A DNA stretch of 64,000 nt, taken from Natranaeroarchaeum sp042663585 (lineage in GTDB: Archaea; Halobacteriota; Halobacteria; Halobacteriales; Natronoarchaeaceae). How positions within the stretch are numbered: the stretch's first letter is position 1; every line of letters begins with the position of its first letter. Location: assembly GCF_042663585.1 (NCBI RefSeq), contig NZ_JBHTAN010000006.1, positions 2,170,001 through 2,234,000 of the forward strand. Reading direction: 5' to 3'. The translations under genes were made by a program, and so were the position numbers. The notes under the pieces were generated by a model. The model was not told the DNA's origin, made no database searches, and was given only the letters and a program-made list of their open reading frames with translations. Positions 51,174-59,620 of the stretch are shown in pieces.

Positions 51174-51961
51174 AGGGGCGTCCGACCGCTCTTGTGTTCG
51201 TCGGGTGCTTCGCCGTCACGCGTGATATCGAGGAAGACGTCTTCGAGGCTCCCGTCGTCCTCTCCGTCGGCCCGCTCCGCTTCTGCCCGGGTTTTCAGGC
51301 CCTCGGGCGTCCCCTCGGCGACGAGGCGACCGTCGTAGAGCACGCCGACCGTGTCGGCAAGGTCGTCGACGACCGGCAGGATATGCGTCGAGAGGAACAC
51401 CGTCATCTCGCGGCTCGCGAGGTCGGCAATCGTCTCGCGCATGGTTCGGGCTGCACGGGGGTCGAGCCCGCTCGTCGGTTCGTCGAGAAAGACCACGTCG
51501 GGTTCGTGCAGGACGGCCTGAATGACGCCGACCTTCTGGCGCATCCCCTTCGAGTAGGCGTCGATCCGCTTGCCGGCGTCCGCCGCGAGGTCGAACCGGC
51601 CCAGCAGTCGGTCGATCCGCTCGGTCGCGACCTCGTCCGGCATATCGCGGAGCCCGGCCACGTACTCTAGCTGTTCGCGCCCGGTTAGCTCGTCGTACAG
51701 CGGCGGCTCCTCCGGGAGATAGCCGATATGCGGCGTGACGCTGTCGCGCTCGGTGATCGGCTGACCGGCGACGCGAGCCTCGCCCGCAGTCGGTTTCGTC
51801 AGCGTCGTGAACATCCGCATCGTGGTCGTCTTGCCCGCGCCGTTCGGGCCGAGAAAGCCGTAGACGTCGCCCTGCGGGATCGACAGCGAAAGGTCGTCAA
51901 CCGCCGTCATGTCGCCGTAGCGCTTCGTCAGATCGTGCGCCTCGATGGCGGGAGTGGTCAC
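51170..51961 (-). CDS. ABC transporter ATP-binding protein
   Basis: The protein has 263 residues. Walker A is GPNGAGKTT near residue 40, the signature YSKGMRQKVG near 138 is the variant LSGGQ of ABC-2 exporters, and VVFLDEPTSGLDPRA is Walker B. The C-terminal part after the core has an acidic tail. It pairs with the permease encoded immediately after it; the 4-base overlap (ATGA) shows coupled translation. The exporter type is DrrA/CcmA-like; its cargo is unknown. Confidence 0.92.
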   Translation of the reverse strand: MTTPAIEAHDLTKRYGDMTAVDDLSLSIPQGDVYGFLGPNGAGKTTTMRMFTTLTKPTAGEARVAGQPITERDSVTPHIGYLPEEPPLYDELTGREQLEYVAGLRDMPDEVATERIDRLLGRFDLAADAGKRIDAYSKGMRQKVGVIQAVLHEPDVVFLDEPTSGLDPRAARTMRETIADLASREMTVFLSTHILPVVDDLADTVGVLYDGRLVAEGTPEGLKTRAEAERADGEDDGSLEDVFLDITRDGEAPDEHKSGRTPL

Positions 51962-52015
51962 AGTGTGAAAGCGGTACGATGTCGAGGTGTAAAACCCTGC
52001 TTACGCGGTCTGGGC

Positions 52016-52052
52016 GCTCAGGGACGCTCGAACTCGATCGCCGCTCCCTGTC
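52016..52052 (-). repeat. Copy of the 3' end of the thiolase gene
   Basis: These 37 bases are identical to 52138-52174, where they encode the last eleven residues (GQGAAIEFERP) and stop of the thiolase. The copy has no gene in front of it. It lies in the 178-base space after the thiolase, in the same direction and 122 bases further on. It may be a leftover of a tandem duplication. Confidence 0.85.
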
Positions 52053-52137
52053 ACGACCACCTTTTCTCTCGGCCGTCGCGCTCGCGATGCTCGCGCTCGG
52101 CCTTGCAAAAGCTGGGCCAAAAAGTCCAGGCCGATCA

Positions 52138-52174
52138 GCTCAGGGACGCTCGAACTCGATCGCCGCTCCCTGTC
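52138..52174 (-). repeat. Original 3' end of the thiolase gene, duplicated downstream
   Basis: These 37 bases include the last eleven codons and the stop of the thiolase gene. An identical copy occurs at 52016-52052. Confidence 0.85.
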
Positions 52175-53282
52175 CGAAGCCGACACAGAGCGTCGCAAGC
52201 CCGCGGTCGGCGTCGCGTTTTATCATCTCGTGGACGAGCGTCACGGGCAGGCGCGCGCCGCTGGCTCCGAGCGGGTGCCCGATGGCGATTGCGCCGCCGT
52301 TGACATTGAAGATGTCCGGATCGATCCCCAGTTCGTCGCGTGCGTAGACGGTCTGGCTCGCGAAGGCCTCGTTCAGTTCCACGAGGTCGTAGTCCTCGAT
52401 ATCCCGGTCGGCGCGGTCGAGGAGGCCACGGGTGGCAGGAACGGGACCGATCCCCATCACCGTCGGATCGACGCCGGCGACGTTGTTGGTGCCGATTTCG
52501 ACGAGAACGTCGAGGCCGTGCTCCTCGGCAAAGGCCTTGCTGGTCACGAGCGTCGCCGACGCGCCGTCGCTGACCTGCGAGGCGTTGCCCGGCGTGACCG
52601 TCCCGTCGGACTTGAACACGGTCGGGAGTTCGGCGAGTTTCTCCAGCGAGGTGCCCGGGCGGATCCCCTCGTCCTCGGTGACGAGACCGTCCTCGGTCTC
52701 GATGGGGACGATTTCGTCGTCGAAGCGCCCGGACTCGGTCGCCTCGTGGGCGCGCTGCTGGCTCTGCAGGGCGTACTCGTCCTGTTCTTCACGGGAGACG
52801 CCGTACTCTTCGGCGACTTTCTCGGCCGTCATCCCCATCTGGAGTTCGCCGATGTTGTACAGTTCGGCCAGGCGCGGGTGGACCTTGTGGGTGTTCTCGC
52901 CCATCGGGACGCGGGACATCGATTCGACGCCGCCCGCGATCAGGGCGTCACGGTTGCCCGCGGCGATGGCGTCGGCCGCCGAGATGACCGACTGCATCGA
53001 GGAGGCACACCAGCGGTTGATCGTCGTTGCGGGGACGGATTCGCCGAGCTCCGAGAGCAGGGCGATGACCCGTGCTACGTTGTTGCCCTGCTCGTCGCGT
53101 TGCTGGGCACAGCCCCACAGCAGGTCGTCGATGTCCTCGCCAGTGAGACCGCTCTCGGCGAGGATGTGGTCGATCAGCGGGACGGACAGATCCTCGCTTC
53201 GTACGTCGGCGAAGACGCCGTCTTCTTTCCCCTGGGGTGTGCGATACGCCGCGGCGATGACTGGAGTCGTTTCGTCGGACAT
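52140..53282 (-). CDS. Acetyl-CoA C-acyltransferase (thiolase)
   Basis: The protein has 380 residues. The nucleophilic cysteine is in NRWCASSMQSV near residue 88, NVNGGAIAIGHPLGASGAR holds the general-base histidine near 340, and CVGFGQG near 365 the second catalytic cysteine. It joins or cleaves acyl-CoA and acetyl-CoA, in beta-oxidation or polyhydroxyalkanoate or mevalonate supply. The gene has its own TATA-like box, 25-32 bases upstream of the ATG. Bases 52138-52174 at its end are repeated downstream. Confidence 0.93.
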   Translation of the reverse strand: MSDETTPVIAAAYRTPQGKEDGVFADVRSEDLSVPLIDHILAESGLTGEDIDDLLWGCAQQRDEQGNNVARVIALLSELGESVPATTINRWCASSMQSVISAADAIAAGNRDALIAGGVESMSRVPMGENTHKVHPRLAELYNIGELQMGMTAEKVAEEYGVSREEQDEYALQSQQRAHEATESGRFDDEIVPIETEDGLVTEDEGIRPGTSLEKLAELPTVFKSDGTVTPGNASQVSDGASATLVTSKAFAEEHGLDVLVEIGTNNVAGVDPTVMGIGPVPATRGLLDRADRDIEDYDLVELNEAFASQTVYARDELGIDPDIFNVNGGAIAIGHPLGASGARLPVTLVHEMIKRDADRGLATLCVGFGQGAAIEFERP

Positions 53283-53306
53283 GTATCTGCAATAGTCGTT
53301 AATGAA

Positions 53307-53314
53307 CTTAAAAA
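53307..53314 (-). promoter_or_regulatory. TATA-like box for the thiolase gene
   Basis: Minus-strand TTTTTAAG lies 25-32 bases before ATG 53282. Confidence 0.45.
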
Positions 53315-53371
53315 CACGTAGAACTGGAAGGGGTCACTCCCGGAGTTCACCGAGAGGGACGGCATCACCAC

Positions 53372-53380
53372 GTTTATATT
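53372..53380 (+). promoter_or_regulatory. TATA box for the membrane protein at 53403
   Basis: GTTTATATT ends 22 bases before ATG 53403 and supports that start over a GTG three codons upstream. Confidence 0.5.
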
Positions 53381-53402
53381 CGATACCGAACCAGTGATAA
53401 AT

Positions 53403-54179
53403 ATGGACCGTTCCGCCCTCCACTCGATCGCGATAGCGTGTGCGCTCGTCCTGTTTTCGGGCGTCGCGACGGCACAGCAACAGGATCCCCAGGAGCTCGC
53501 GACAGCAGTCGACGAACTGAGTCTGACAGCCGTCCTCGTAGGCATCGCTGGGACACTGATCTTTTTCGCACTGATCGCGGCAGTCCTGATCCACCTCAAA
53601 CCCAAGTACGCGAACTCGACGAACCGGCATATCCGGTCGGAGCCAGTTACGACCGGGTTGATCGGATTCGGCATCATCGTCGGGGCCGTCATCGTCAGTG
53701 TCGTACTGATACTGACGATTCTGGGGGCGCTCATCGGGCTCCCGCTGCTGCTGGCGCTCGTGGTGGTGTCGTTCGTCGGGACTGTGATCGCCGAAATTAC
53801 GGTGGGTCGGTATCTCCTCGAGGAGTTCGCCGACCGGACGGAGCGCCCACCGACGACGGAGACGCTCTGGCTGGCGTTCGGCATCGGATTCGTGCTGGTG
53901 CTGGCTCTCACCTACGTACCGATCGTCGGTGGTATCGTGGGGGTGACGGTCTCCTCGGTCGGAATCGGAGCTATGGTCCAGCAGTACCGAAACGGCTCCG
54001 AGAGTACGGACGGGCAGTCGCCCGGAATCGATGACGAAACCTCGTGGACGTCGGATTCCGGATCGAGTTCCTGGGACGATTCGGAGTTTAGCGACGACGG
54101 CGGCTGGGACGACACAGCCGACGGATCCGGTGAGTGGGGAACGCAGGACGGCGATGGTAACGACGACAGTTCGTGGTAG
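53403..54179 (+). CDS. Exported multi-helix membrane protein with acidic tail
   Basis: The protein has 258 residues from ATG 53403. A signal peptide or first helix (SIAIACALVLFSGVATAQQ) is followed by four hydrophobic helices (about 40-66, 90-140 in two or three segments, 165-195) and then a strongly acidic, Ser/Gly/Trp-rich tail of 60 residues. The helix arrangement resembles a haloarchaeal family with polytopic core and disordered tail, for which I have no function. It is divergent from the thiolase gene and precedes the AAA ATPase gene on the same strand. Confidence 0.75.
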   Translation: MDRSALHSIAIACALVLFSGVATAQQQDPQELATAVDELSLTAVLVGIAGTLIFFALIAAVLIHLKPKYANSTNRHIRSEPVTTGLIGFGIIVGAVIVSVVLILTILGALIGLPLLLALVVVSFVGTVIAEITVGRYLLEEFADRTERPPTTETLWLAFGIGFVLVLALTYVPIVGGIVGVTVSSVGIGAMVQQYRNGSESTDGQSPGIDDETSWTSDSGSSSWDDSEFSDDGGWDDTADGSGEWGTQDGDGNDDSSW

Positions 54180-54240
54180 CCGCCCCGAGCGCGGTCGTCT
54201 TCGACGGCCTTAACATTCGGCCACACCAACGTTTTCTAGA

Positions 54241-55575
54241 ATGAGCGATGCGTCGATAGATGTCGTCGAATTTCTGCTGACGACGCGACTCTACACTGAC
54301 AACCGGTCGCTCGACGAGAACGACCTGCCGCCGCGATACCGGCAAGTGTTCTGGTCGGAGGGAGAGATTGAGCGGCCGCTGTCTGCGACGAACAGCACCG
54401 CACGAACAGCGACGGGGATCGATCAGCCATGGGCCGCGATTTCGGATCTGATGTTCACCGAACGCGACGAGTTCTCCGGGTCGATCTCGCTGACCGACCA
54501 GGACATGGCCGAGGACTGGTTCCGCGACCGCATCGACGCCGAGCGGATCCAGTCGAACCCGACGCTCGCCTACGTCTTCGAGAGCGAGGTCGAGGGCGTC
54601 GACTACGATCGAGCGCGGAAGGCGAACCGCCCGATCCAGGCCGATCGCGTCTGGATCGACAGCCTGCTCGACGAGTTCTTCGACGATGACGAGGAGGAAC
54701 TGCTGGACCTCGTCGACGTCCGCGCACCGGAGGAGATCGAGATGACGCTCGACGACCTCGTGCTGACGCCGGATCAGGAAAACGAGATCCACAAGGTCGT
54801 CAAAGCGATCGAGCACCGGGATTATCTGGCCCAGATCGGACTCCGCGAGATCGGTAAACTGCTCTTTGTCGGCCCACCGGGGACCGGCAAGACCACCGCT
54901 GCGCGAGGACTGTCCCACGAACTCGATCTGCCCTTCGTCGAGGTGAAACTCTCGATGATCACGAGCCAGTATCTGGGCGAGACGGCCAAAAACGTCGAGA
55001 AGGTGTTCGAGGTCGCAAAGCGACTCTCGCCGTGTATCCTGTTCATGGACGAGTTCGACTTCGTCGCCAAGACGCGCGCCTCGGACGAACACGCCGCGAT
55101 CAAGCGCGCGGTCAACACCCTGCTCAAGTCGATCGACGAAGTGAGCCTCATCGAGGACGAAGTGCTCCTGATCGGCGCGACGAACCACCCGGACCAGCTA
55201 GACGCCGCCGCGTGGCGACGGTTCGACGAGATCGTCAACTTCCCCAAGCCCGATCGTGGCATGCGCTCGGACATCCTCCGGGTGATCACGCATGCGATGG
55301 ACATCGAGGAGTTCGATCCCGATGCCGTCGCCGATATCACCGAAGGGCTGACCGGGAGCGACCTCCGGATGGTGCTCCGCGAGGCCGTCCTCGACGCGCT
55401 GACAGAGAACCGGACGAACCTGACCCAGAAAGACCTGATCGACGCCGTCAAGGACTTCGAGGAGCGCGACAACCTCAAGAACATGGACATGATGGACGGC
55501 GACCACGAGGCGCTGGTCGCCGGCGGCGACATCAGCGGCGGCGGAAGCGACGACGGGCACTCACACGACCACTGA
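54241..55575 (+). CDS. AAA family ATPase
   Basis: The protein has 444 residues. The N-terminal 150 residues are a distinct acidic domain. The AAA module has Walker A GPPGTGKTTAARG at about residues 211-223, Walker B ILFMDEFDF near 267, and sensor blocks ATNHPDQLDAAAWRRFDE, with an ATPase lid after residue 380. The His/Gly-rich C-terminus ends in GHSHDH. It resembles single-domain AAA proteins of the FtsH/p97 group but has no protease domain. An MBL-fold gene follows 4 bases after the stop. Role unknown. Confidence 0.85.
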   Translation: MSDASIDVVEFLLTTRLYTDNRSLDENDLPPRYRQVFWSEGEIERPLSATNSTARTATGIDQPWAAISDLMFTERDEFSGSISLTDQDMAEDWFRDRIDAERIQSNPTLAYVFESEVEGVDYDRARKANRPIQADRVWIDSLLDEFFDDDEEELLDLVDVRAPEEIEMTLDDLVLTPDQENEIHKVVKAIEHRDYLAQIGLREIGKLLFVGPPGTGKTTAARGLSHELDLPFVEVKLSMITSQYLGETAKNVEKVFEVAKRLSPCILFMDEFDFVAKTRASDEHAAIKRAVNTLLKSIDEVSLIEDEVLLIGATNHPDQLDAAAWRRFDEIVNFPKPDRGMRSDILRVITHAMDIEEFDPDAVADITEGLTGSDLRMVLREAVLDALTENRTNLTQKDLIDAVKDFEERDNLKNMDMMDGDHEALVAGGDISGGGSDDGHSHDH

Positions 55576-55579
55576 TAGA

Positions 55580-56404
55580 ATGCAGGTAACGCTCCTCGGG
55601 ACGGGCGATACGACCGGAACGCCGACGCTGGACTGCGACTGTGAGACCTGTGAGTACGCCCGGGAGCACGACATCGAGCGGACCCGGTTTTCGGTGTACA
55701 TCGAGAACGAGCGCACCGGCGAGTCGTTGTTGATCGACGCCAGCCCCGACTTCCGCTACCAGTTCGAGCGCGAAGGCGTCGACCTCCCTGACGGCATCCT
55801 GATCAGTCACATCCACTTCGACCACCTCGACGGACTGGGGAACGTCTACCGACTGCTGAACGAGGCACCGGTCTACGCCGCCGACGAGACGGATCCAGTG
55901 ACCGGCGAGAGCGTCGCCGAGACGGTCGACCGGAAGTACAGCTATCTCGACGCCATCGACGTCCAGCCGACGACCCCGTTCGAGTCGGTCCGGACCTGCG
56001 GGTTCGACGTAACGTTCGTCCCCGTCGAGCATCCGCCCTTGCTCTGTTACGGCGTCGTCGTCGAGGATCCGGAGACGGGCGCAAAGCTAACGCTTTCGGG
56101 CGATACGAGCTATGCCGTACCCGAGGAATCTCGGTCAGTAATGACTGATCCGGACCTGTTTCTCGCTGACGGCATCGTCCCGGCACATCTCTGTGAGCAC
56201 CACCCAGCAGGCGGAGATCACCACGACGCCGAGGGCGTCGCCCGGACGTTCGGGACCAAACACATGACCCGCGAGGGAGCGCTCTCGCTGGCCGACGACC
56301 TCGATGCCGACCGAACTCGGCTGGTCCACCTCGCCCACTACTACCCCGTCGACGAGGCGTTCGAGGAGCCACTGGCCGTCGACGGCGAACAGTTCTCGTT
56401 GTAG
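55580..56404 (+). CDS. MBL-fold metallohydrolase, PhnP-like
   Basis: The protein has 274 residues. MQVTLLGTGDTTGTPTLDCDCETC is the PhnP-type N-terminus with Cys pair, ISHIHFDHLDGL is the HxHxDH metal motif (residues 75-81), and LTLSGDTSYAVP and AHYYPVD give later metal ligands. PhnP-like enzymes hydrolyse cyclic phosphodiesters or phosphoribosyl compounds. It lies 4 bases after the AAA ATPase gene, so the two are co-transcribed. The substrate is unknown. Confidence 0.88.
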   Translation: MQVTLLGTGDTTGTPTLDCDCETCEYAREHDIERTRFSVYIENERTGESLLIDASPDFRYQFEREGVDLPDGILISHIHFDHLDGLGNVYRLLNEAPVYAADETDPVTGESVAETVDRKYSYLDAIDVQPTTPFESVRTCGFDVTFVPVEHPPLLCYGVVVEDPETGAKLTLSGDTSYAVPEESRSVMTDPDLFLADGIVPAHLCEHHPAGGDHHDAEGVARTFGTKHMTREGALSLADDLDADRTRLVHLAHYYPVDEAFEEPLAVDGEQFSL

Positions 56405-56416
56405 GAGAACACCGAT

Positions 56417-56620
56417 ATGGCCTCGACAGCGAGAGCCATGGTCTGGGCGTCGGACGCGAGTCGTTTTCTCGTGTTGTTCCTCGTCGGTGCTGTCGGCTAC
56501 GTCGTGGCGACGGTCTCCCTCATCGAGTTCCTGACCCCGCTCGAGCTAGGTATCTTCGGACTCGGGGTTCTGGCGGTGCTTGGCCTGTTCCGGTACTACG
56601 CCGACGAACTCCACGAGTAG
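56417..56620 (+). CDS. Small membrane protein
   Basis: The protein has 67 residues with two hydrophobic helices (about 17-38 and 41-58) and a short acidic C-terminus. It begins MASTARAMVWASDASRF and lies 12 bases after the MBL-fold gene, so it may be the last gene of that transcript. No family recognised. Confidence 0.65.
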   Translation: MASTARAMVWASDASRFLVLFLVGAVGYVVATVSLIEFLTPLELGIFGLGVLAVLGLFRYYADELHE

Positions 56621-56626
56621 CGGGCG

Positions 56627-57622
56627 CTATCCGAACCGATCCAGCCCCGACTGTCGCCGCTGTTTTCCCTTCGGATCGGCGACCCATGGCGACGTCTCGG
56701 CGCGGTCGGCGTCGAAGTCGGCCGCTGGAGCGTCGGCCGCCTCGTAGCCCGGACAGTCCGAGCCACATTCGCTTGCGGCATCGACGAACCGGCCGTACCA
56801 CGAGCAGTGGGGGAGACCGTCACAGCCCGCAGAAGGGGTCAGGCTCGCGTGTTTGCAGGCCGGTGCGTCGTAGGTCCGCCAGCCCTTGCCGTAGGCGCGC
56901 TCGGCGATCCGCCGCCGGGCCGTGGCTTTGGCGGCGGGACCGGCCGGTTCGACTTCGGCGCGGCCGGCGTGACGCTCCAGCAACTCGATCCCGGTCGACT
57001 CCGGGGCGAGCGGCGTCGGCTCCCGGACGACCTCGACCGGGGCGGAAACCCCATCCGAGTCGACAGCATCGGGGTCGAACCGCCAGACTCCGACCTCCTC
57101 GGGAAGCCGATTGAGATGCGCGCCCGTGACGTGGCTCTCGGTCGCCAGGACGACCTCGTTTAGCAGGCCCAGACTGACGTCTTTCCGTAGTTGAGTCGCC
57201 AGCGCGCCCGGTCGGCCGAGATCGGGTTTGTTCTCGATGCCGACGAGCCGACCGAACCAGTCGTCCGGATATCGGGCGACCTGCCGGACGTGCTCGCGGC
57301 CGTCACGACGTTCGCGCTCGAAGAAGCCGGCCTCGACCGCGCGGTCGACGACTCGGCGGGCGTACCGCGGTAGCCCGTCGATTACGGAGCGCCGGTCGCG
57401 AAACCGGCCCGGCCCTGCGTCGCTCTCGATTGCGGCGGCAGGGATCGTTTCCGGCGTGATCGCGGTGCGCTCCGTGAACGCCGGCCCCGGTTCGACGAGC
57501 ACGGTATCGAGCACTCGCTTGCCGGGGGCGGCGACACCGCCACCGAGTTGGCGAGCCACCAGGTGGTCGGTCGTCGCTTCGAGGTGGGCACACAGCGATA
57601 GCTCGAACGCGAACTCGCTCAC
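56627..57622 (-). CDS. DUF5787-like protein, possible PD-(D/E)XK nuclease with Cys cluster
   Basis: The protein has 331 residues. The middle block GIENKPDLGRPGALATQLRKDV followed by LLNEVVLATESHV resembles the core of PD-(D/E)XK nucleases (acid, then ExK, then a helical block). The C-terminal third has five cysteines (residues in ACKH, AGCD, HCSW, ECGS, DCPG), which is reminiscent of the iron-sulfur-cluster nucleases such as Cas4 and AddB. I recognise the protein as the haloarchaeal DUF5787 family. The nuclease idea is inference. It follows lactate permease on the same strand and converges on the small membrane gene. Confidence 0.7.
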   Translation of the reverse strand: MSEFAFELSLCAHLEATTDHLVARQLGGGVAAPGKRVLDTVLVEPGPAFTERTAITPETIPAAAIESDAGPGRFRDRRSVIDGLPRYARRVVDRAVEAGFFERERRDGREHVRQVARYPDDWFGRLVGIENKPDLGRPGALATQLRKDVSLGLLNEVVLATESHVTGAHLNRLPEEVGVWRFDPDAVDSDGVSAPVEVVREPTPLAPESTGIELLERHAGRAEVEPAGPAAKATARRRIAERAYGKGWRTYDAPACKHASLTPSAGCDGLPHCSWYGRFVDAASECGSDCPGYEAADAPAADFDADRAETSPWVADPKGKQRRQSGLDRFG

Positions 57623-57664
57623 GAAGCGGGGTTAGGGTGGCCGGATAAAAAAGCTCGCGTGAAT

Positions 57665-59365
57665 TTAGAGCGCGACTGCGATCGAGATGACGATCGCACC
57701 CATGACGATGTAGAACATGACCGGGATGAGGTTCAACCGGATTACCCGGCCTTCCTGTCCGACGAGGCCGACCGTCGCCAGCGCGGCGATGACGTTGTGG
57801 ATAGCGACCACGTTCCCGATCGCACCGCCGATCATCTGGCCGCCGACGATCAGGTGCTGTGGGAGTCCGGACTGGGTCGCTACCTCGTACTGGAGGCCGC
57901 TGAAGGTGATGTTCGAGACCGTGATCGAACCGGTGATGAACGTCCCGAGGACGCCGATCGGTACGGCGACGACCGTGTAGACATCACCGAAGACGGCGGC
58001 AGTCCCGTCGGCGAGCACGACCATCATGCTGTCGCCGCCGGGCGCACCCGGATACTGGCCCGATTCGAGCATAATGCCGACCATCCCGATCACGAACACG
58101 AGCGCGACCGCCGGAGAGACGATCTTCTGTCCGGCCTCACGCCACGCACTGGCGACCTGCGAACCGTCCAGGCCGAACAGCGGGATGGCGAGCAGTGCGC
58201 TCAGCACCAGCCAGGTCCCGGGGACGTACGCCCAGTCGATGCTGTTCGTGACCTCGGTGCCAAGAATACCCTCCCAGGTCGGCGTGAACACCGCGAGGTC
58301 CGTGAGAATCTCGCCGATCGGGGTGAAGTCCCGCGTGACGATCAGCAGGACGACGAGCAGGAGGTACGGGGCCCAGGCGCGAGCGAGCGACATCGAGGGG
58401 GTATCGTCGACCCCGGCGTCCGCCGCACCGCCCGCACCGTTCTCACCGCCAGGTTCGACCGAGCCGACCCAGTAGTCAGGCCAGACGTCGCGGTCTGGGA
58501 ACGTCCACTCTTCCTCGGGCAGGAAGTAGCCCGCACGGAGCGCCGCGACGGTGGCCGTGATCCCGACCATCGAGCCGACGATAGACGGCAGTTCGGGGCC
58601 AATAAAGAGCGCCGTCAGCGCGAAGGGAATGACGAAGGCGACCCCAGCGAACAGACAGAGCGGCAGGACCGGGCGGACCGGCGCGAGCGAGCGCTCGTCG
58701 GGATCGCCGAAGAAGTAGACGACCATCGAGACGGCCATCAAGGGCATGAACACCCCAATTAACACCTGATATATCGCCGCGGTTCCCGCGGCCTGCGAGA
58801 CGAAGTCGGCCGCTTCCGCGGGCGACAGCGTACCGAGCGCTTCGATCGGATCTAGCGTGCCGGGACGGACGGGGACGCCGACGGCCCCGAACGTCGTCGC
58901 GATAGCGTGCCCGATCAGTGCCGCGACCACCGCCGCCATGGCGGGGAAGCCGAGCGCGAGCAAGAGCGGAGCGACGACTGCTGCGGGCGTCCCGAAGCCG
59001 GCGACGCCTTCCAGAAACGTCGCCATGAAGAAGCCGAGCAGGACGATCTGTACCCGACGGTCTTCGCTGATCGCCGCGAACCCTTCGTTGATCCGGTCGA
59101 TCGCGCCTGCCCGCATCAGCGTGTAGAGCAACACCAGCGCGCCGAAGACGATCCACAGGATCTCGATGGCGAGCATCACACCCCAGATGCTCGTTGCGGC
59201 GATCCAGTCGAGTGGCATTCCCCAGACGACTCCTGCAACGACCGCCGCGGTAAGCCAGGCGACGGGCATCGACCTGACGGCGGGCCAGAGCAGCCCGACC
59301 AGGAGGACTGCGACGACGATCAGTGGCGCAAGCGCGGCCAGGACGAGTGTCGTGTCAGTCATCAT
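57665..59365 (-). CDS. lctP: L-lactate permease
   Basis: The protein has 566 residues with 12 or more membrane helices. The block LEGVAGFGTPAAVVAPLLLALGFP near residue 120 is the LctP family signature, and PGTLDPIEALGTLSP and the C-terminal ITGSITVSNITFSGLQYEVA are typical. It imports lactate and related hydroxy acids with protons. A minus-strand TATA-like TTTATTTT is near 59480-59488, giving a leader of about 95 bases. DUF5787-like gene follows. Confidence 0.93.
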   Translation of the reverse strand: MMTDTTLVLAALAPLIVVAVLLVGLLWPAVRSMPVAWLTAAVVAGVVWGMPLDWIAATSIWGVMLAIEILWIVFGALVLLYTLMRAGAIDRINEGFAAISEDRRVQIVLLGFFMATFLEGVAGFGTPAAVVAPLLLALGFPAMAAVVAALIGHAIATTFGAVGVPVRPGTLDPIEALGTLSPAEAADFVSQAAGTAAIYQVLIGVFMPLMAVSMVVYFFGDPDERSLAPVRPVLPLCLFAGVAFVIPFALTALFIGPELPSIVGSMVGITATVAALRAGYFLPEEEWTFPDRDVWPDYWVGSVEPGGENGAGGAADAGVDDTPSMSLARAWAPYLLLVVLLIVTRDFTPIGEILTDLAVFTPTWEGILGTEVTNSIDWAYVPGTWLVLSALLAIPLFGLDGSQVASAWREAGQKIVSPAVALVFVIGMVGIMLESGQYPGAPGGDSMMVVLADGTAAVFGDVYTVVAVPIGVLGTFITGSITVSNITFSGLQYEVATQSGLPQHLIVGGQMIGGAIGNVVAIHNVIAALATVGLVGQEGRVIRLNLIPVMFYIVMGAIVISIAVAL

Positions 59366-59573
59366 ATCACCGTCCTGAGAGCCGGTCTGCGTGGTCTACC
59401 GTTCTGTTGTTCGATAACCGTTCTCCGAGAGATTCCATCGCTGTACAACGACATACCCCGACCTTTCCCGAGGGGGGAAAATAAATGTACGCTGTGTTCC
59501 CGCTGGGCGAGAACGCTGGCGAACCGGGCACTGAGACGGTCGTCTCCCCCGTTCTCCGGGTCGAGAACAGTAG

Positions 59574-59580
59574 GTTTATC
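59574..59580 (+). promoter_or_regulatory. TATA-like box for aIF2-gamma
   Basis: GTTTATC lies about 41-47 bases before ATG 59621; the predicted leader is about 17 bases. Confidence 0.4.
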
Positions 59581-59620
59581 AGGCGTTCGGGGCGAATCAC
59601 TACCAAGATTACTGTCCCAT

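Noticed and set aside
58907..59620. Upstream extension of aIF2-gamma
   Set aside because: Antisense to lctP, and the aIF2-gamma N-terminus starts at 59621.
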